Source of the DNA: JBCCSZ01 sp039821145 | Lineage (GTDB): Bacteria; Bacteroidota; Bacteroidia; Chitinophagales; Saprospiraceae | Assembly (NCBI GenBank): GCA_039821145.1 | Contig: JBCBOS010000007.1 | Coordinates: forward strand, 62,001-126,000 | Reading direction: 5' to 3' | Length of the DNA stretch: 64,000 nucleotides | Part shown: one piece after another, positions 34,532 to 42,606 of the stretch | Numbering within the stretch: position 1 is the first letter of the stretch | Layout of the letters: each line of letters starts with the position of its first letter | Made by a program: the position numbers and the translations under genes | Notes under the pieces: generated by a model | What the model saw: the letters and a program-made list of their open reading frames with translations, nothing else | Databases searched by the model: none | Told to the model about the DNA's origin: nothing

Positions 34532-35437
34532 ATGAAATACGAATCCAAGTTTGACTTCATCTCCAAAGTCGTGGACCACTACGACAAATTGAAATATGCC
34601 CTCCTCGAAGCACAGACATTTGACGAAGAACATTTCGGATTTCCCAATTTCTACTACAAGGTCATGGAAACCGACACCGTGCGAGTCGATGCCTTCCGCA
34701 ATGCTTTCAAAAAATACCGCAATCTCAAAAATAAGGTCGTCTGCGAAATAGGCGTTGGTACCCTGGCACTGACCAAGCACTACCTGCCCTACGTCAAAAA
34801 GGCCTATCTCATTGAGAGCAATCCCAATGTCATCAACATCATCCAAAAGGAGTTGAAAGCCAATGGCTGGGCCGATAAGTGTGTGGTGATGCATGCAGAT
34901 GCCCTCACCATGGAGCTGCCAGAAAAGGTGGATTACATCATTGGAGAGCTGATGAGCATCTTTTGTGCCAACGAATTGCAGGTGCAAATCTTCAAGCACA
35001 TGCGCCGCTTCCTCAAACCCAACGGCAAGCTCTTGCCAGAAAAAATCATCAACCTGGCTCAACTGTGTCACGCCTCTTTTGAGGATGGCCATGGACACTA
35101 CCCCTTGTTTTTCACCCGCCACTTGCCCACCCAGTACACCCCTCAAAAACCGATCAATACCATCAATCTGTACCGGGAAAGCAAAGTCCACATCCAACGC
35201 CAGACGCGCTTCAAGCCCATGCTCAGCGGCACGGTCAACGCCGTCTATCTTCACTCCTGGATACAAGTGGCAGAAGGCTGCAATTTTACAGGGACAGACA
35301 GTCTGATGCCGCCTACAGTGGTGAAATTGAGTCGCCCGATGAAAGTCAAAAGTGGAGAGACGGTGGTCTTGTCTTCAGATTACCAATACGGAACTTCTTT
35401 GAAAAAGGCCAAATTTCGATTGAGCCGGCCCAAGTAA
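34532..35437 (+). CDS. PRMT-like SAM-dependent methyltransferase
   Basis: A 301-residue class I methyltransferase that reads like a protein arginine methyltransferase. The pre-core FYYKVMETDTVRVDAFRNAF (residues ~40-59) resembles the PRMT region HEEMLKDEVRTLTYRNSM. Motif I is KVVCEIGVGTLAL (~68-80); the post-I acid is Glu95 in LIESNPN. The double-E loop IGELMSIFCANE has Glu139 and Glu148 at the spacing of SELLGSFADNE in PRMT5. A THW-like loop appears as LHSWIQ (240-245), and the beta-barrel-like C-terminus follows. It would transfer methyl groups to arginine or a guanidine-like substrate. I start at 34532, after the terminator at 34508; the frame extends upstream without sense. It is convergent with the dioxygenase gene (1-base gap). 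Confidence 0.72.
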   Translation: MKYESKFDFISKVVDHYDKLKYALLEAQTFDEEHFGFPNFYYKVMETDTVRVDAFRNAFKKYRNLKNKVVCEIGVGTLALTKHYLPYVKKAYLIESNPNVINIIQKELKANGWADKCVVMHADALTMELPEKVDYIIGELMSIFCANELQVQIFKHMRRFLKPNGKLLPEKIINLAQLCHASFEDGHGHYPLFFTRHLPTQYTPQKPINTINLYRESKVHIQRQTRFKPMLSGTVNAVYLHSWIQVAEGCNFTGTDSLMPPTVVKLSRPMKVKSGETVVLSSDYQYGTSLKKAKFRLSRPK

Positions 35438-35438
35438 A

Positions 35439-36368
35439 TCAGCCTACATTGATGTCGAAGCCGATGATGTCGCGCCAGCCTTCTCCCTTGCTGGGATCAT
35501 CTACGTAAAATGGCGTCACATGATGCCACAGGTCGGTGCCATACACCAGCTCATCCCGGCTGTCGGCCTGAAAGATGAATTCCCCTTCCTGCAACACGCG
35601 ACGGAGAATGATTTCCTTCTGGCCATCTTCGCGCTTTTCAATGACCTGGCTTTCTCCTCCTCTCAGATTGGTGCGATTGACCACCAAGGCGGAAATGATG
35701 AAATCAGCCCCATCTTCGTGAGCCCCCTCCGGGGAATTGTCCCCGGCGCGTTGGACAGTGGCTTGCACACTCATCAAATGGGCCGTCACCCGCAGCTTGG
35801 AGACGCCTTGCCGGACGTTTTGTACCAGGCGAAAGATCTTGCCCAATAGCTGATAAAAGCGTTCGTCCTCTACAAAATTGGCAGGTGCCTCCTCGAACTG
35901 GCGGGGCCAAGAACGAACATCTTCCTCCTCCACATCCTGGCGAAAGGCAGGCACTTCTTTTCGCTTGATGGACAAACTGCGCTTGTTCTCCCGCATTTCG
36001 AAATGGGCCACTGCTCTGCGGCGCCACGGCCGAATGGACTCAAAGGACGCCTTTTCTGCTGCTGACAATTGCCCCACCCAATGCCGAATGGACCGCCTGT
36101 CTTTGACTCCCGTATAGTAGGCCTTGAAACGAATTTGCAGCGTGGCTACATCTTGTGGAAATTGTTCGAAAAGAAACTCCATCTGCTGCCGACGCATGTC
36201 GTAGGGATCCCAGGCAAGCTGGCGAAATTGGGAAGAGAAATGTTGCAAAAAGTCCGAAGCGTCCAGTTCTAAATCAGACAAATGGGCCACCAGAATGGGA
36301 GATTTGATGGAGCGACCGACGCGGTCTGACACCTGGGTTTGGTCAATGGGTAATTTCTTGTTGGGCAT
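35439..36368 (-). CDS. 2-oxoglutarate/Fe(II)-dependent oxygenase (2OG-Fe_Oxy_2 type)
   Basis: A 309-residue protein whose second half looks like the 2OG-Fe dioxygenase family that includes bacterial amino-acid hydroxylases such as isoleucine 4-hydroxylase. The family run SPEGAHEDGADFIISALVVNR carries the HxD iron ligands (His217, Asp219), NLRGGESQVI follows (~234-243), and the third ligand should be His283 in WHHVTPF. RDIIGFDINV ends the protein. The first ~150 residues are Arg/Glu/Gln-rich and not recognised. Substrate unknown; free amino acids or side chains are both possible. I use the ATG at 36368; the frame continues upstream over coaX on the other strand. It is divergent from coaX, 114 bases between starts. 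Confidence 0.75.
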   Translation of the reverse strand: MPNKKLPIDQTQVSDRVGRSIKSPILVAHLSDLELDASDFLQHFSSQFRQLAWDPYDMRRQQMEFLFEQFPQDVATLQIRFKAYYTGVKDRRSIRHWVGQLSAAEKASFESIRPWRRRAVAHFEMRENKRSLSIKRKEVPAFRQDVEEEDVRSWPRQFEEAPANFVEDERFYQLLGKIFRLVQNVRQGVSKLRVTAHLMSVQATVQRAGDNSPEGAHEDGADFIISALVVNRTNLRGGESQVIEKREDGQKEIILRRVLQEGEFIFQADSRDELVYGTDLWHHVTPFYVDDPSKGEGWRDIIGFDINVG

Positions 36369-36445
36369 GGGTGAGATTTCGAAGGCTTGGCCACAAATTA
36401 CCAAAAGTTCGATCGGCAAGCAATAAATCGGTGGCTGAAATTGCC

Positions 36446-36453
36446 TACCTTTG
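36446..36453 (+). promoter_or_regulatory. -7 box of coaX
   Basis: TACCTTTG matches TAnnTTTG exactly and ends 29 bases before the coaX ATG at 36483. It supports that start over the in-frame ATG at 36387. Confidence 0.55.
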
Positions 36454-36482
36454 GCGCCAATACAGACGATAAAACTAGACAA

Positions 36483-37256
36483 ATGTTGCTCGCCATTGAC
36501 ATAGGAAATACAGATGTGGTGCTGGGAGTTTACCACCAAAACAATTGGAGCCACCTGTGGCGTTTCCCGACTCGTGCCGACGAATCCATGTACTACTATG
36601 AAACCCGGCTGAAAAACCTGTTTTTGGAAGCTGGCCTGCGACAAGAATACTTCCAACAGGTGGTACTGAGCAGTGTGGTCCCTGCCGTCAATCCAGCGAT
36701 GACACAATTGCTCCAACAGTTCTTCGACTCCCCTCCCCTGGTCCTCGGCCCCGACATCTACCTGCAAATGCCCATTCACGTCCCCAAACCCTACGAAATC
36801 GGCAGCGATCTAGTGGCCAATGCCTACGCAGCCCACGTCAAGTACAAACAAAACGCCGTCATTGTAGACTTTGGAACGGCCCTGACCTTTACAGTCATCA
36901 AAGAATCGGGTGACATAATGGGCGTGAGCATTGCACCCGGCCTCAAAACAGCCATTCACTCCCTGGCCAGCAATACGGCACAGCTGCCAGAAGTCCCGCT
37001 CCGCATGCCAGCCTCGGCCATCGGGCGCGACACCACCACCGCCATCCAATCGGGCATCCTCGTTGGCTACACTGGCCTGGTGGGACACATGATCCAATCC
37101 ATTCGACAAGAATTGGGAGGCCATTGCCTGGCCTTGGCAACGGGGGGACTTTCGTCCGTATTGGAACCCTTGCAAACAGAGTTCACCGAAATCAACAAGC
37201 TATTGACCCTGGAAGGCATTCGAGCCATCGGAGAGCTGGGGCTTCGCAACCAATGA
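36483..37256 (+). CDS. coaX: Type III pantothenate kinase
   Basis: A 257-residue ASKHA-fold kinase that phosphorylates pantothenate, the first step of coenzyme A synthesis. The phosphate-binding motif LLAIDIGNTDVVLGVY is at residues ~2-17, the catalytic/pantothenate-binding GSDLVANAYAAH at ~105-116, VDFGTALTF at ~126-134 and GGLSSVLEPL near ~222-231. The type III family lacks a classical Walker A and prefers NH4+ or K+. Length is normal. The chosen ATG follows the -7 box; a longer frame adds 32 residues of poor composition. It sits between the 2OG oxygenase (divergent) and miaB, and appears monocistronic. Confidence 0.93.
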   Translation: MLLAIDIGNTDVVLGVYHQNNWSHLWRFPTRADESMYYYETRLKNLFLEAGLRQEYFQQVVLSSVVPAVNPAMTQLLQQFFDSPPLVLGPDIYLQMPIHVPKPYEIGSDLVANAYAAHVKYKQNAVIVDFGTALTFTVIKESGDIMGVSIAPGLKTAIHSLASNTAQLPEVPLRMPASAIGRDTTTAIQSGILVGYTGLVGHMIQSIRQELGGHCLALATGGLSSVLEPLQTEFTEINKLLTLEGIRAIGELGLRNQ

Positions 37257-37376
37257 GTCGGCTGTAAGCACCCATTTTTGCCAACACAAGCACAGGATGT
37301 TCCCCAAATGATTGTTCTCACCACAATTTGTGCCGCCGAGCATGTCATTTTGTCATACTTTAATCAGTAAAATCCG

Positions 37377-37384
37377 TATATTTG
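37377..37384 (+). promoter_or_regulatory. -7 box of miaB
   Basis: TATATTTG, an exact match, ends 90 bases before the miaB ATG at 37475. A TTTG 25 bases upstream (37348-37351) is a little too far for a standard -33 element. The leader would be about 85-90 bases. Confidence 0.5.
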
Positions 37385-37474
37385 CTGCAATTTTCTCAGG
37401 TGCTGCGCGATGTCTGGGAACTGTACGCAGCGACACTTGAGCAACTCTAGTATCACAAATAGCACAGACGAGCG

Positions 37475-38911
37475 ATGTACAACAACAATCCGACATTGGA
37501 CAATGTCCATCAACAACTGGAGGAAAGCAAGCAGGGAGAAGCCTTCTTCGATACCCAGATGGAAGGCCAGGCCCCTTCTGGACGCAAGTTTTACATAGAA
37601 AGTTATGGCTGCCAGATGAACTTCAGCGACAGCGAGATCGTTGCGTCCATCTTGTCAGAAATTGGCTACCAGCCCACCCGAGACATGGAACAGTCTGATC
37701 TCATCTTGATCAACACTTGCTCGATTCGGGAAAAAGCCGAGGAAACCGTCCGCAAGCGCCTGCGAATCTTTGACAAGGTCAAGCAAAGACGCCCCGGTAC
37801 ACTGGTCGGCGTTTTGGGCTGTATGGCAGAACGACTGAAGAAGAAACTGCTGGAACAGGAGAAGTTGGTCGACCTGGTCATTGGCCCAGATGCCTATCGC
37901 GATCTCCCCAAGTTGGTGGCGACGGCAGAGGAAGGAGACCGGGGAATCAACGTCATCTTGAGTCGAGAAGAAACCTATGCAGACATCAGCCCCCTTCGGC
38001 TGGACTCCAACGGCATCACTGCCTTCATTTCCATCATGCGCGGCTGCAACAATGTCTGCTCCTTTTGTGTGGTGCCCTTTACCAGAGGACGGGAGCGCAG
38101 TCGCAATGCCTTCAGCATCGTCGCAGAAGCTGCCGATTTGTATGCCAAAGGCTATCGGGAAGTCACCTTGTTGGGGCAAAACGTGGACTCCTACAACTGG
38201 AAAAATCCAGAGAATGAGGAGAAAGTGAGCTTTGCACAGCTCCTGGAAATGGTGGCGCAGGTCCATCCCGACCTTCGAATCCGCTTTTCAACCTCTCACC
38301 CCAAAGACATCACAGATGACGTACTCCACACCATGGCCAGCTACGAAAACATCTGCCGATACATTCACCTGCCAGTCCAATCCGGCAACACCCGTGTGCT
38401 CGAACTCATGAACCGCACCTACACCAGGGAGTGGTACAAGGACAAGGTGAAGCGCATCTACGAATTGGTACCCGATTGCGCCATCAGCTCGGACATCATC
38501 ACCGGTTTTTGCAGCGAGACGGAAGAGGAACACCAAGATACCCTCTCCATGATCGAGTTTGCCAACTACAGCATGTCCTACATGTTTTTCTACTCCGAGC
38601 GCCCCGGAACCCTGGCGGCCCGCAAGTACGAGGATGATGTTCCCTTGAAAACAAAGAAGCGACGACTGCAAGAGGTCATTCGATTGCAAAACCAAGTCTC
38701 TTTCCAGCACAACAAGCAGGACGTAGGCAAGACCTTCAAAGTCCTGATCGAAGGCAATTCCAAGCGATCTGACCAACAATTCAAGGGGCGGAATTCGCAA
38801 AACAAAATGATTGTATTCACCAAGGCCGACGGAATCAAGCCTGGTGATTATGTGCAGGTGCGCGTCACCCAAGCCACAAGTGCCACCCTGATCGGTGAGC
38901 TGGTATCCTGA
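37475..38911 (+). CDS. miaB: tRNA-2-methylthio-N6-dimethylallyladenosine synthase
   Basis: A 478-residue radical SAM methylthiotransferase that adds a methylthio group to i6A37 of tRNAs. The UPF0004 domain has Cys46 in YGCQMNFSDSEIV, Cys82 in NTCSIREKAEET and Cys116 in GVLGCMAER, the ligands of the second Fe-S cluster. The radical SAM motif CNNVCSFC (Cys191, 195, 198) is in IMRGCNNVCSFCVVPFTRGRERS (only partly quoted), and a C-terminal TRAM domain ends the protein with GDYVQVRVTQATSATLIGEL. The N-terminal extension of ~35 residues is a common Bacteroidota feature. It is followed by the sigma-54 activator after 38 bases, the first pair of a conserved Bacteroidota gene run. Confidence 0.95.
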   Translation: MYNNNPTLDNVHQQLEESKQGEAFFDTQMEGQAPSGRKFYIESYGCQMNFSDSEIVASILSEIGYQPTRDMEQSDLILINTCSIREKAEETVRKRLRIFDKVKQRRPGTLVGVLGCMAERLKKKLLEQEKLVDLVIGPDAYRDLPKLVATAEEGDRGINVILSREETYADISPLRLDSNGITAFISIMRGCNNVCSFCVVPFTRGRERSRNAFSIVAEAADLYAKGYREVTLLGQNVDSYNWKNPENEEKVSFAQLLEMVAQVHPDLRIRFSTSHPKDITDDVLHTMASYENICRYIHLPVQSGNTRVLELMNRTYTREWYKDKVKRIYELVPDCAISSDIITGFCSETEEEHQDTLSMIEFANYSMSYMFFYSERPGTLAARKYEDDVPLKTKKRRLQEVIRLQNQVSFQHNKQDVGKTFKVLIEGNSKRSDQQFKGRNSQNKMIVFTKADGIKPGDYVQVRVTQATSATLIGELVS

Positions 38912-38949
38912 TTGAGCAGTCCATTGGTCCCTATTGAGAAAACGCATTT

Positions 38950-40242
38950 ATGAATTTACAATCCATCAAACTCCGCTTTGGCATCATCGGTCGGTCGCAG
39001 GCATTGGACCTGGCACTGGAAACAGCCGTTCGCGTGGCTGCCACCGATCTGACGGTCCTCATCACCGGAGAAAGTGGGGTCGGAAAAGAGGCCTTCTCCA
39101 AAATCATTCACCAACTCAGTCCGCGCAAGCACAGCAAATTCATCCCGGTCAATACGGGTGCCATTCCCGATGGAACCATCAACTCGGAGCTGTTTGGACA
39201 CGAAAAGGGGGCCTTTACGGGTGCGACATCAGAGCGAAAAGGATATTTTGAAACGGCAGACGAAGGGACCATCTTTTTGGATGAAATTGGGGAGATGCCG
39301 CTGGATACGCAGGCCTATCTGCTTCGGATTTTGGAAAATGGCGAATTCATCCGCGTGGGTTCCTCTCAGGTCCATCGCACCGATGTCCGCGTCATTGCGG
39401 CCACCAATGTCGACTTGGAAAAGCGGGTCAAGGCGGGAAAGTTTCGCGAGGATTTGTACTACCGCCTCAAAACCATCCCCATCCAGGTCCCATCTCTCAA
39501 GGAACGCCCGGATGACATTCCGATGTTGTTCCGAAAGTTTGCCTTGGATTTTGCGGAAAAATACCGCGCCGATCCCATCCGATTGGATGAAAAAGCGAGT
39601 CTGCTGCTGCAGCGATACAGCTGGCCGGGCAACATCAGGGAACTGAAAAATGTCGTCGAGCAAATCTCTGTCCTCTCCGAATCCAGGCATCTGACGGCCG
39701 AAGACCTCATTCAATTCATTCCCAACATCCTCAAGCGCAATTTGCCCGCGCTCGCCAACCAGTTGGAAGAGGGACAGGACTCTTTGCGCGAAAGAGAAAT
39801 CCTCTACAAGCTGTTGTTTGAGATGAAAAGCGACCTGAACGACCTCAAGTCTTTGGTCCTTGGCCTGATCAGCAACAACGACCTGGAAGTGCCCAATGTC
39901 AATACCCTGCGCCAATTGCAAGCCCCCGATACCCGCAATTACCCCTCCTATTCCTCCTCGACGAGTTACGAGGCCATGGAGCGGCCCATTCGACAGGAGG
40001 AAGGTCTTTCCCCCATCGTGGACAATGAGCATTTGCCCATCATCATCAACAAGGGCGATGAATCAGAAAATGGCTATGGAGAATCGGAAATCCTGGACGA
40101 AAACCTCAAGCTTGAGGACATGGAGAAAAAAATGATAGTTCGGGCACTCAAAAAGTACAAAGGCCGCCGCAAGGATGCCGCCATGGAGCTGGGCATTTCG
40201 GAGCGGACGCTCTACCGGAAGATCAAGCAGTACAATTTGTAA
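38950..40242 (+). CDS. Sigma-54-dependent transcriptional activator without receiver domain
   Basis: A 430-residue AAA+ bacterial enhancer-binding protein. Walker A is GESGVGKE (residues 40-47), the sigma-54-contacting loop GAFTGA is at 87-92, Walker B is GTIFLDEIGE (~106-115), the arginine-finger/sensor region includes FREDLYYRL, and sensor 2 is WPGNIRELKNVV (~227-238). A linker of ~130 residues (charged, Ser/Pro/Glu-rich) separates it from a Fis-type HTH (~395-430, MELGISERTLYRKIKQYN). There is no receiver or GAF domain: the protein starts almost directly with the AAA+ core, so activity must be controlled by other means. It lies between miaB and lptE, as is usual in Bacteroidota, and may regulate envelope genes. 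Confidence 0.93.
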   Translation: MNLQSIKLRFGIIGRSQALDLALETAVRVAATDLTVLITGESGVGKEAFSKIIHQLSPRKHSKFIPVNTGAIPDGTINSELFGHEKGAFTGATSERKGYFETADEGTIFLDEIGEMPLDTQAYLLRILENGEFIRVGSSQVHRTDVRVIAATNVDLEKRVKAGKFREDLYYRLKTIPIQVPSLKERPDDIPMLFRKFALDFAEKYRADPIRLDEKASLLLQRYSWPGNIRELKNVVEQISVLSESRHLTAEDLIQFIPNILKRNLPALANQLEEGQDSLREREILYKLLFEMKSDLNDLKSLVLGLISNNDLEVPNVNTLRQLQAPDTRNYPSYSSSTSYEAMERPIRQEEGLSPIVDNEHLPIIINKGDESENGYGESEILDENLKLEDMEKKMIVRALKKYKGRRKDAAMELGISERTLYRKIKQYNL

Positions 40243-40320
40243 ATTGCCGCCCCTCCCCAATTCATCAACAAACTGTTAATTCCCTCCATGCATGGATGAT
40301 GGAAGCTCCCAATTGCGTTG

Positions 40321-40328
40321 TATCTTTG
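40321..40328 (+). promoter_or_regulatory. -7 box of lptE
   Basis: TATCTTTG matches TAnnTTTG exactly and ends 25 bases before the lptE ATG at 40354. It gives lptE - TPR - secG a promoter separate from miaB and the activator. Confidence 0.6.
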
Positions 40329-40353
40329 TGCCAATCATCCAAATGCCTGTCGT

Positions 40354-40857
40354 ATGATCTCTTTTCGCCTTTTTGTCCTCACTTGTTTGTTGTCTTGCTG
40401 TTTGTCCAGTTGCAAATACTCTTTGGGAGGGGTCAGTGTTCCGCCGGATGTGAAGACGTTTTTGGTCGATGATTTTGAAATCACTGCCTCCAATGCCCCG
40501 GCGACCATCAATGTCCAATTCACCGAAGCCCTCCGCAATCAGATTCGGGACCAGGCGCGACTCAAGGATGCTGTCATCGACCCGGACATCGAATTCCGGG
40601 GAGCGGTGACGGGCTACAATGTCTCTGCAGAAGCACCCGAACAAGGGGAAACTGTGGGATTCAACCGCTTGACCATCGCCGTGCGGGTGGAATACTACAG
40701 CAATCTGAACGACACAGAAATCTTCAGCAAGTCCTTTTCCGAGTTCGAAGACTTTGACAATACGGAGAACCTACTCAGCATTCAGGATGATTTGATCGAT
40801 GACATTTTCGAAAACCTGGTCGATCGGGTCTTTCGCGAGGCCTTTGCCAACTGGTAG
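40354..40857 (+). CDS. lptE: LPS-assembly lipoprotein LptE (Bacteroidota type)
   Basis: A 167-residue lipoprotein starting MISFRLFVLTCLLSCCLSSCKYS; the lipobox LSSC gives lipidated Cys ~20. Immediately after it, KYSLGGVSVPPDVKTFLVDDF matches the Bacteroidota LptE start (YS-GG-S-PP--KT), followed by VQFTEALRNQIRDQARL, FRGAVTGYNVSAEAP and RLTIAVRVEY, the alternating helix/strand pattern of the LptE fold. LptE plugs the LptD barrel and helps LPS reach the outer leaflet. The -7 box at 40321-40328 fixes this start; an upstream TTG at 40318 would overlap it. Gene order with the next two genes supports the call. Confidence 0.85.
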   Translation: MISFRLFVLTCLLSCCLSSCKYSLGGVSVPPDVKTFLVDDFEITASNAPATINVQFTEALRNQIRDQARLKDAVIDPDIEFRGAVTGYNVSAEAPEQGETVGFNRLTIAVRVEYYSNLNDTEIFSKSFSEFEDFDNTENLLSIQDDLIDDIFENLVDRVFREAFANW

Positions 40858-40943
40858 GTCCCATTCCCTGCCCCTGTTTCCACGAAAAAGCGTACTTTTG
40901 TAGCACATACGGTCCTGTCACCGCCATTTTAAAGCAGATACAG

Positions 40944-42254
40944 ATGAACGCTGAGCGTTTTGCGGAAATACTCAACAATCCCTCTCACCTCTACCAACTC
41001 ACTTATCAAGAGCTGCGTAGCTTGCTGTTGGAGTACCCCTTCTGTGCCAGTTTGCAACAAATGGTGGCCATCAAGGCAGTCATGGAAAATCACAAAGAGG
41101 CGGACAAACAGCTCAAAAGTGCCGCCATTTACAGTCCCGACCGCTCCCATCTGTACCGACAAATCCAAAATCTGCCCAAGCGAGAGAGTCGTTCGGCCAA
41201 TTATGTCATCACAGAAGACTTTCTCGAACTCTCAGATCTGTCTTCCGGAAGCAAAGCGCAAGACTCCGCCGAAGCCCTTCCACCCGCCAGCGAAGGCCAA
41301 TTGATTTGGCTGGAAGAAAACATCAACGACTCTGACATTGAAGACATCAGTTTTGACCTGGTGCCGGAAGAATCGAGTCCCATCACCACTGAAACACATG
41401 AAAAAACACCTCCTTTAGCCATAGAATTGGACAATATGCCGCCCGACAAGCCAAAGAACCCGGCTCCCAAAATATTTTTCATCGAAGACCTCATCTCCGA
41501 TCTGGATGCCACTCTGGACATCAGTGAACAGGCCAGTGTCAAGGACTTGGAGGAAGCCTTTGATGCGCTAGAAGAACCTTTGCCCCAAGACAAGCAAGAC
41601 AGCAGCTCCCTGCCCGCCCCTGCGACGCCCTTGCTCGAACAAGAGACTGCCACAACAGAGGAAGAACCACTGACTGCCCCCAAGCCCGATGCGCCACCTC
41701 GTCGGTACATCCCACTCGAAATTACCAACGCCCCACAGGTGAACGCTCTCGAAGGAAACTCTTCGTCCACAAATCCGTTGGAACAGGATGACATGGCAAT
41801 AGTAGAGAATGCTTCCGAACAAGTGGAAGAGGAAAACAATCCAAGCCCACTTCCCAAATCATCATTCAGCAGCTGGCTGAAGAAGTACCCCTCTCCTCGC
41901 CACAGCATCCTGAAGACGCCCTCCAGCCAAGCGAAGGCAGAACAACAGGAGGTCAAGCCAGCGCCAAAGCCTGCCACACCACCGCAGTACACCATAGAAG
42001 ATTTGTCGCAGAGCAAGGCCAAAAAGACACCTTCGGCTCCCAAGCCCAAGTTGAGCAAAAAGAAACAAACTCGTTCCTTTGCCAACCGAAGTCTGGAAGA
42101 AAATGCGGAAATCGTCTCCGAAACGTTGGCGGAAATCCTGGCCAAGCAAGGCAATTTTGAAAAAGCCATTGAGATGTATGAACGGCTGAGCTTGATTTTT
42201 CCCGAAAAAAGCACGTTCTTTGCGGAACGCATTAAAAAATTAAAAAATTTGTAG
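40944..42254 (+). CDS. TPR-containing protein between lptE and secG
   Basis: A 436-residue protein with no signal peptide. Residues ~1-85 are a helical domain (ERFAEILNNPSHLYQLTYQEL, then FCASLQQMVAIKAVMENHKEADKQLKSAAIYSPDR in part) of conserved type in Bacteroidota; ~110-370 is low-complexity, rich in Glu, Asp, Pro and Ser, and probably disordered; ~385-436 holds a single TPR-like hairpin (AEILAKQGNFEKAIEMYERLSLIFPEK, in part). Homologues sit just before secG in many members of the phylum. It ends one base before the secG ATG and is surely co-translated with it. The function is unknown; a scaffold role for the Sec or envelope machinery is a guess. Confidence 0.75.
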   Translation: MNAERFAEILNNPSHLYQLTYQELRSLLLEYPFCASLQQMVAIKAVMENHKEADKQLKSAAIYSPDRSHLYRQIQNLPKRESRSANYVITEDFLELSDLSSGSKAQDSAEALPPASEGQLIWLEENINDSDIEDISFDLVPEESSPITTETHEKTPPLAIELDNMPPDKPKNPAPKIFFIEDLISDLDATLDISEQASVKDLEEAFDALEEPLPQDKQDSSSLPAPATPLLEQETATTEEEPLTAPKPDAPPRRYIPLEITNAPQVNALEGNSSSTNPLEQDDMAIVENASEQVEEENNPSPLPKSSFSSWLKKYPSPRHSILKTPSSQAKAEQQEVKPAPKPATPPQYTIEDLSQSKAKKTPSAPKPKLSKKKQTRSFANRSLEENAEIVSETLAEILAKQGNFEKAIEMYERLSLIFPEKSTFFAERIKKLKNL

Positions 42255-42255
42255 C

Positions 42256-42522
42256 ATGATAACCGGAATGATTGTATTGATTGCCCTGATTTGCGTAATG
42301 TTGATGGGCGTTGTTTTGATCCAAAACCCCAAGGGGGGCGGTGTGGATGCAACCTTTGGCGGCAATGCAACCAACCAGATGTTCGGTGCAGCAAAGTCAA
42401 CTGATTTCATCGAAAAGCTAACTTGGTACCTGGCAGCCGCACTTTTTATCCTGTGCATCGTGACCAGTCTCATGGTAGGATCACCAGAAGCCGTGGAAGG
42501 AGTAGATTTGCTGTCTGATTAA
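42256..42522 (+). CDS. secG: Preprotein translocase subunit SecG
   Basis: An 88-residue two-helix membrane protein. The first helix (residues ~2-20) is followed by the SecG signature VLIQNPKGGGVDATFGGNA, a short cytoplasmic loop and the second helix (~56-75, LTWYLAAALFILCIVTSLMV). SecG associates with SecYE and helps SecA-driven export. It begins one base after the TPR gene stop and is followed by a long perfect terminator, so it ends the operon. Together with SecDF at 14887 the window carries two parts of the Sec system at separate loci. Confidence 0.95.
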   Translation: MITGMIVLIALICVMLMGVVLIQNPKGGGVDATFGGNATNQMFGAAKSTDFIEKLTWYLAAALFILCIVTSLMVGSPEAVEGVDLLSD

Positions 42523-42543
42523 GACCGCTTTCCACGCATCTTC

Positions 42544-42578
42544 AAAAAAGGCCCGCTGCTGAGCAGCGGGCCTTTTTT
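42544..42578. terminator. Bidirectional terminator between secG and the CHAT gene
   Basis: AAAAAAGGCCCGCTGC, a three-base loop and GCAGCGGGCCTTTTTT give a perfect 16-bp stem with A- and T-runs on both sides. It separates two convergent genes and should stop transcription in both directions. Confidence 0.9.
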
Positions 42579-42606
42579 CATGGTCTTTTTGGCATTCGTT
42601 CATCCG

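Noticed and set aside
36369..36779. Longer N-terminus for the 2OG-Fe oxygenase
   Set aside because: The extra 137 residues are antisense to the start of coaX and look unnatural.
41201..42400. 399-residue minus-strand frame over the TPR/secG genes
   Set aside because: Ser/Leu/Cys-rich antisense of a Glu/Pro-rich low-complexity region; no start signals or homology.
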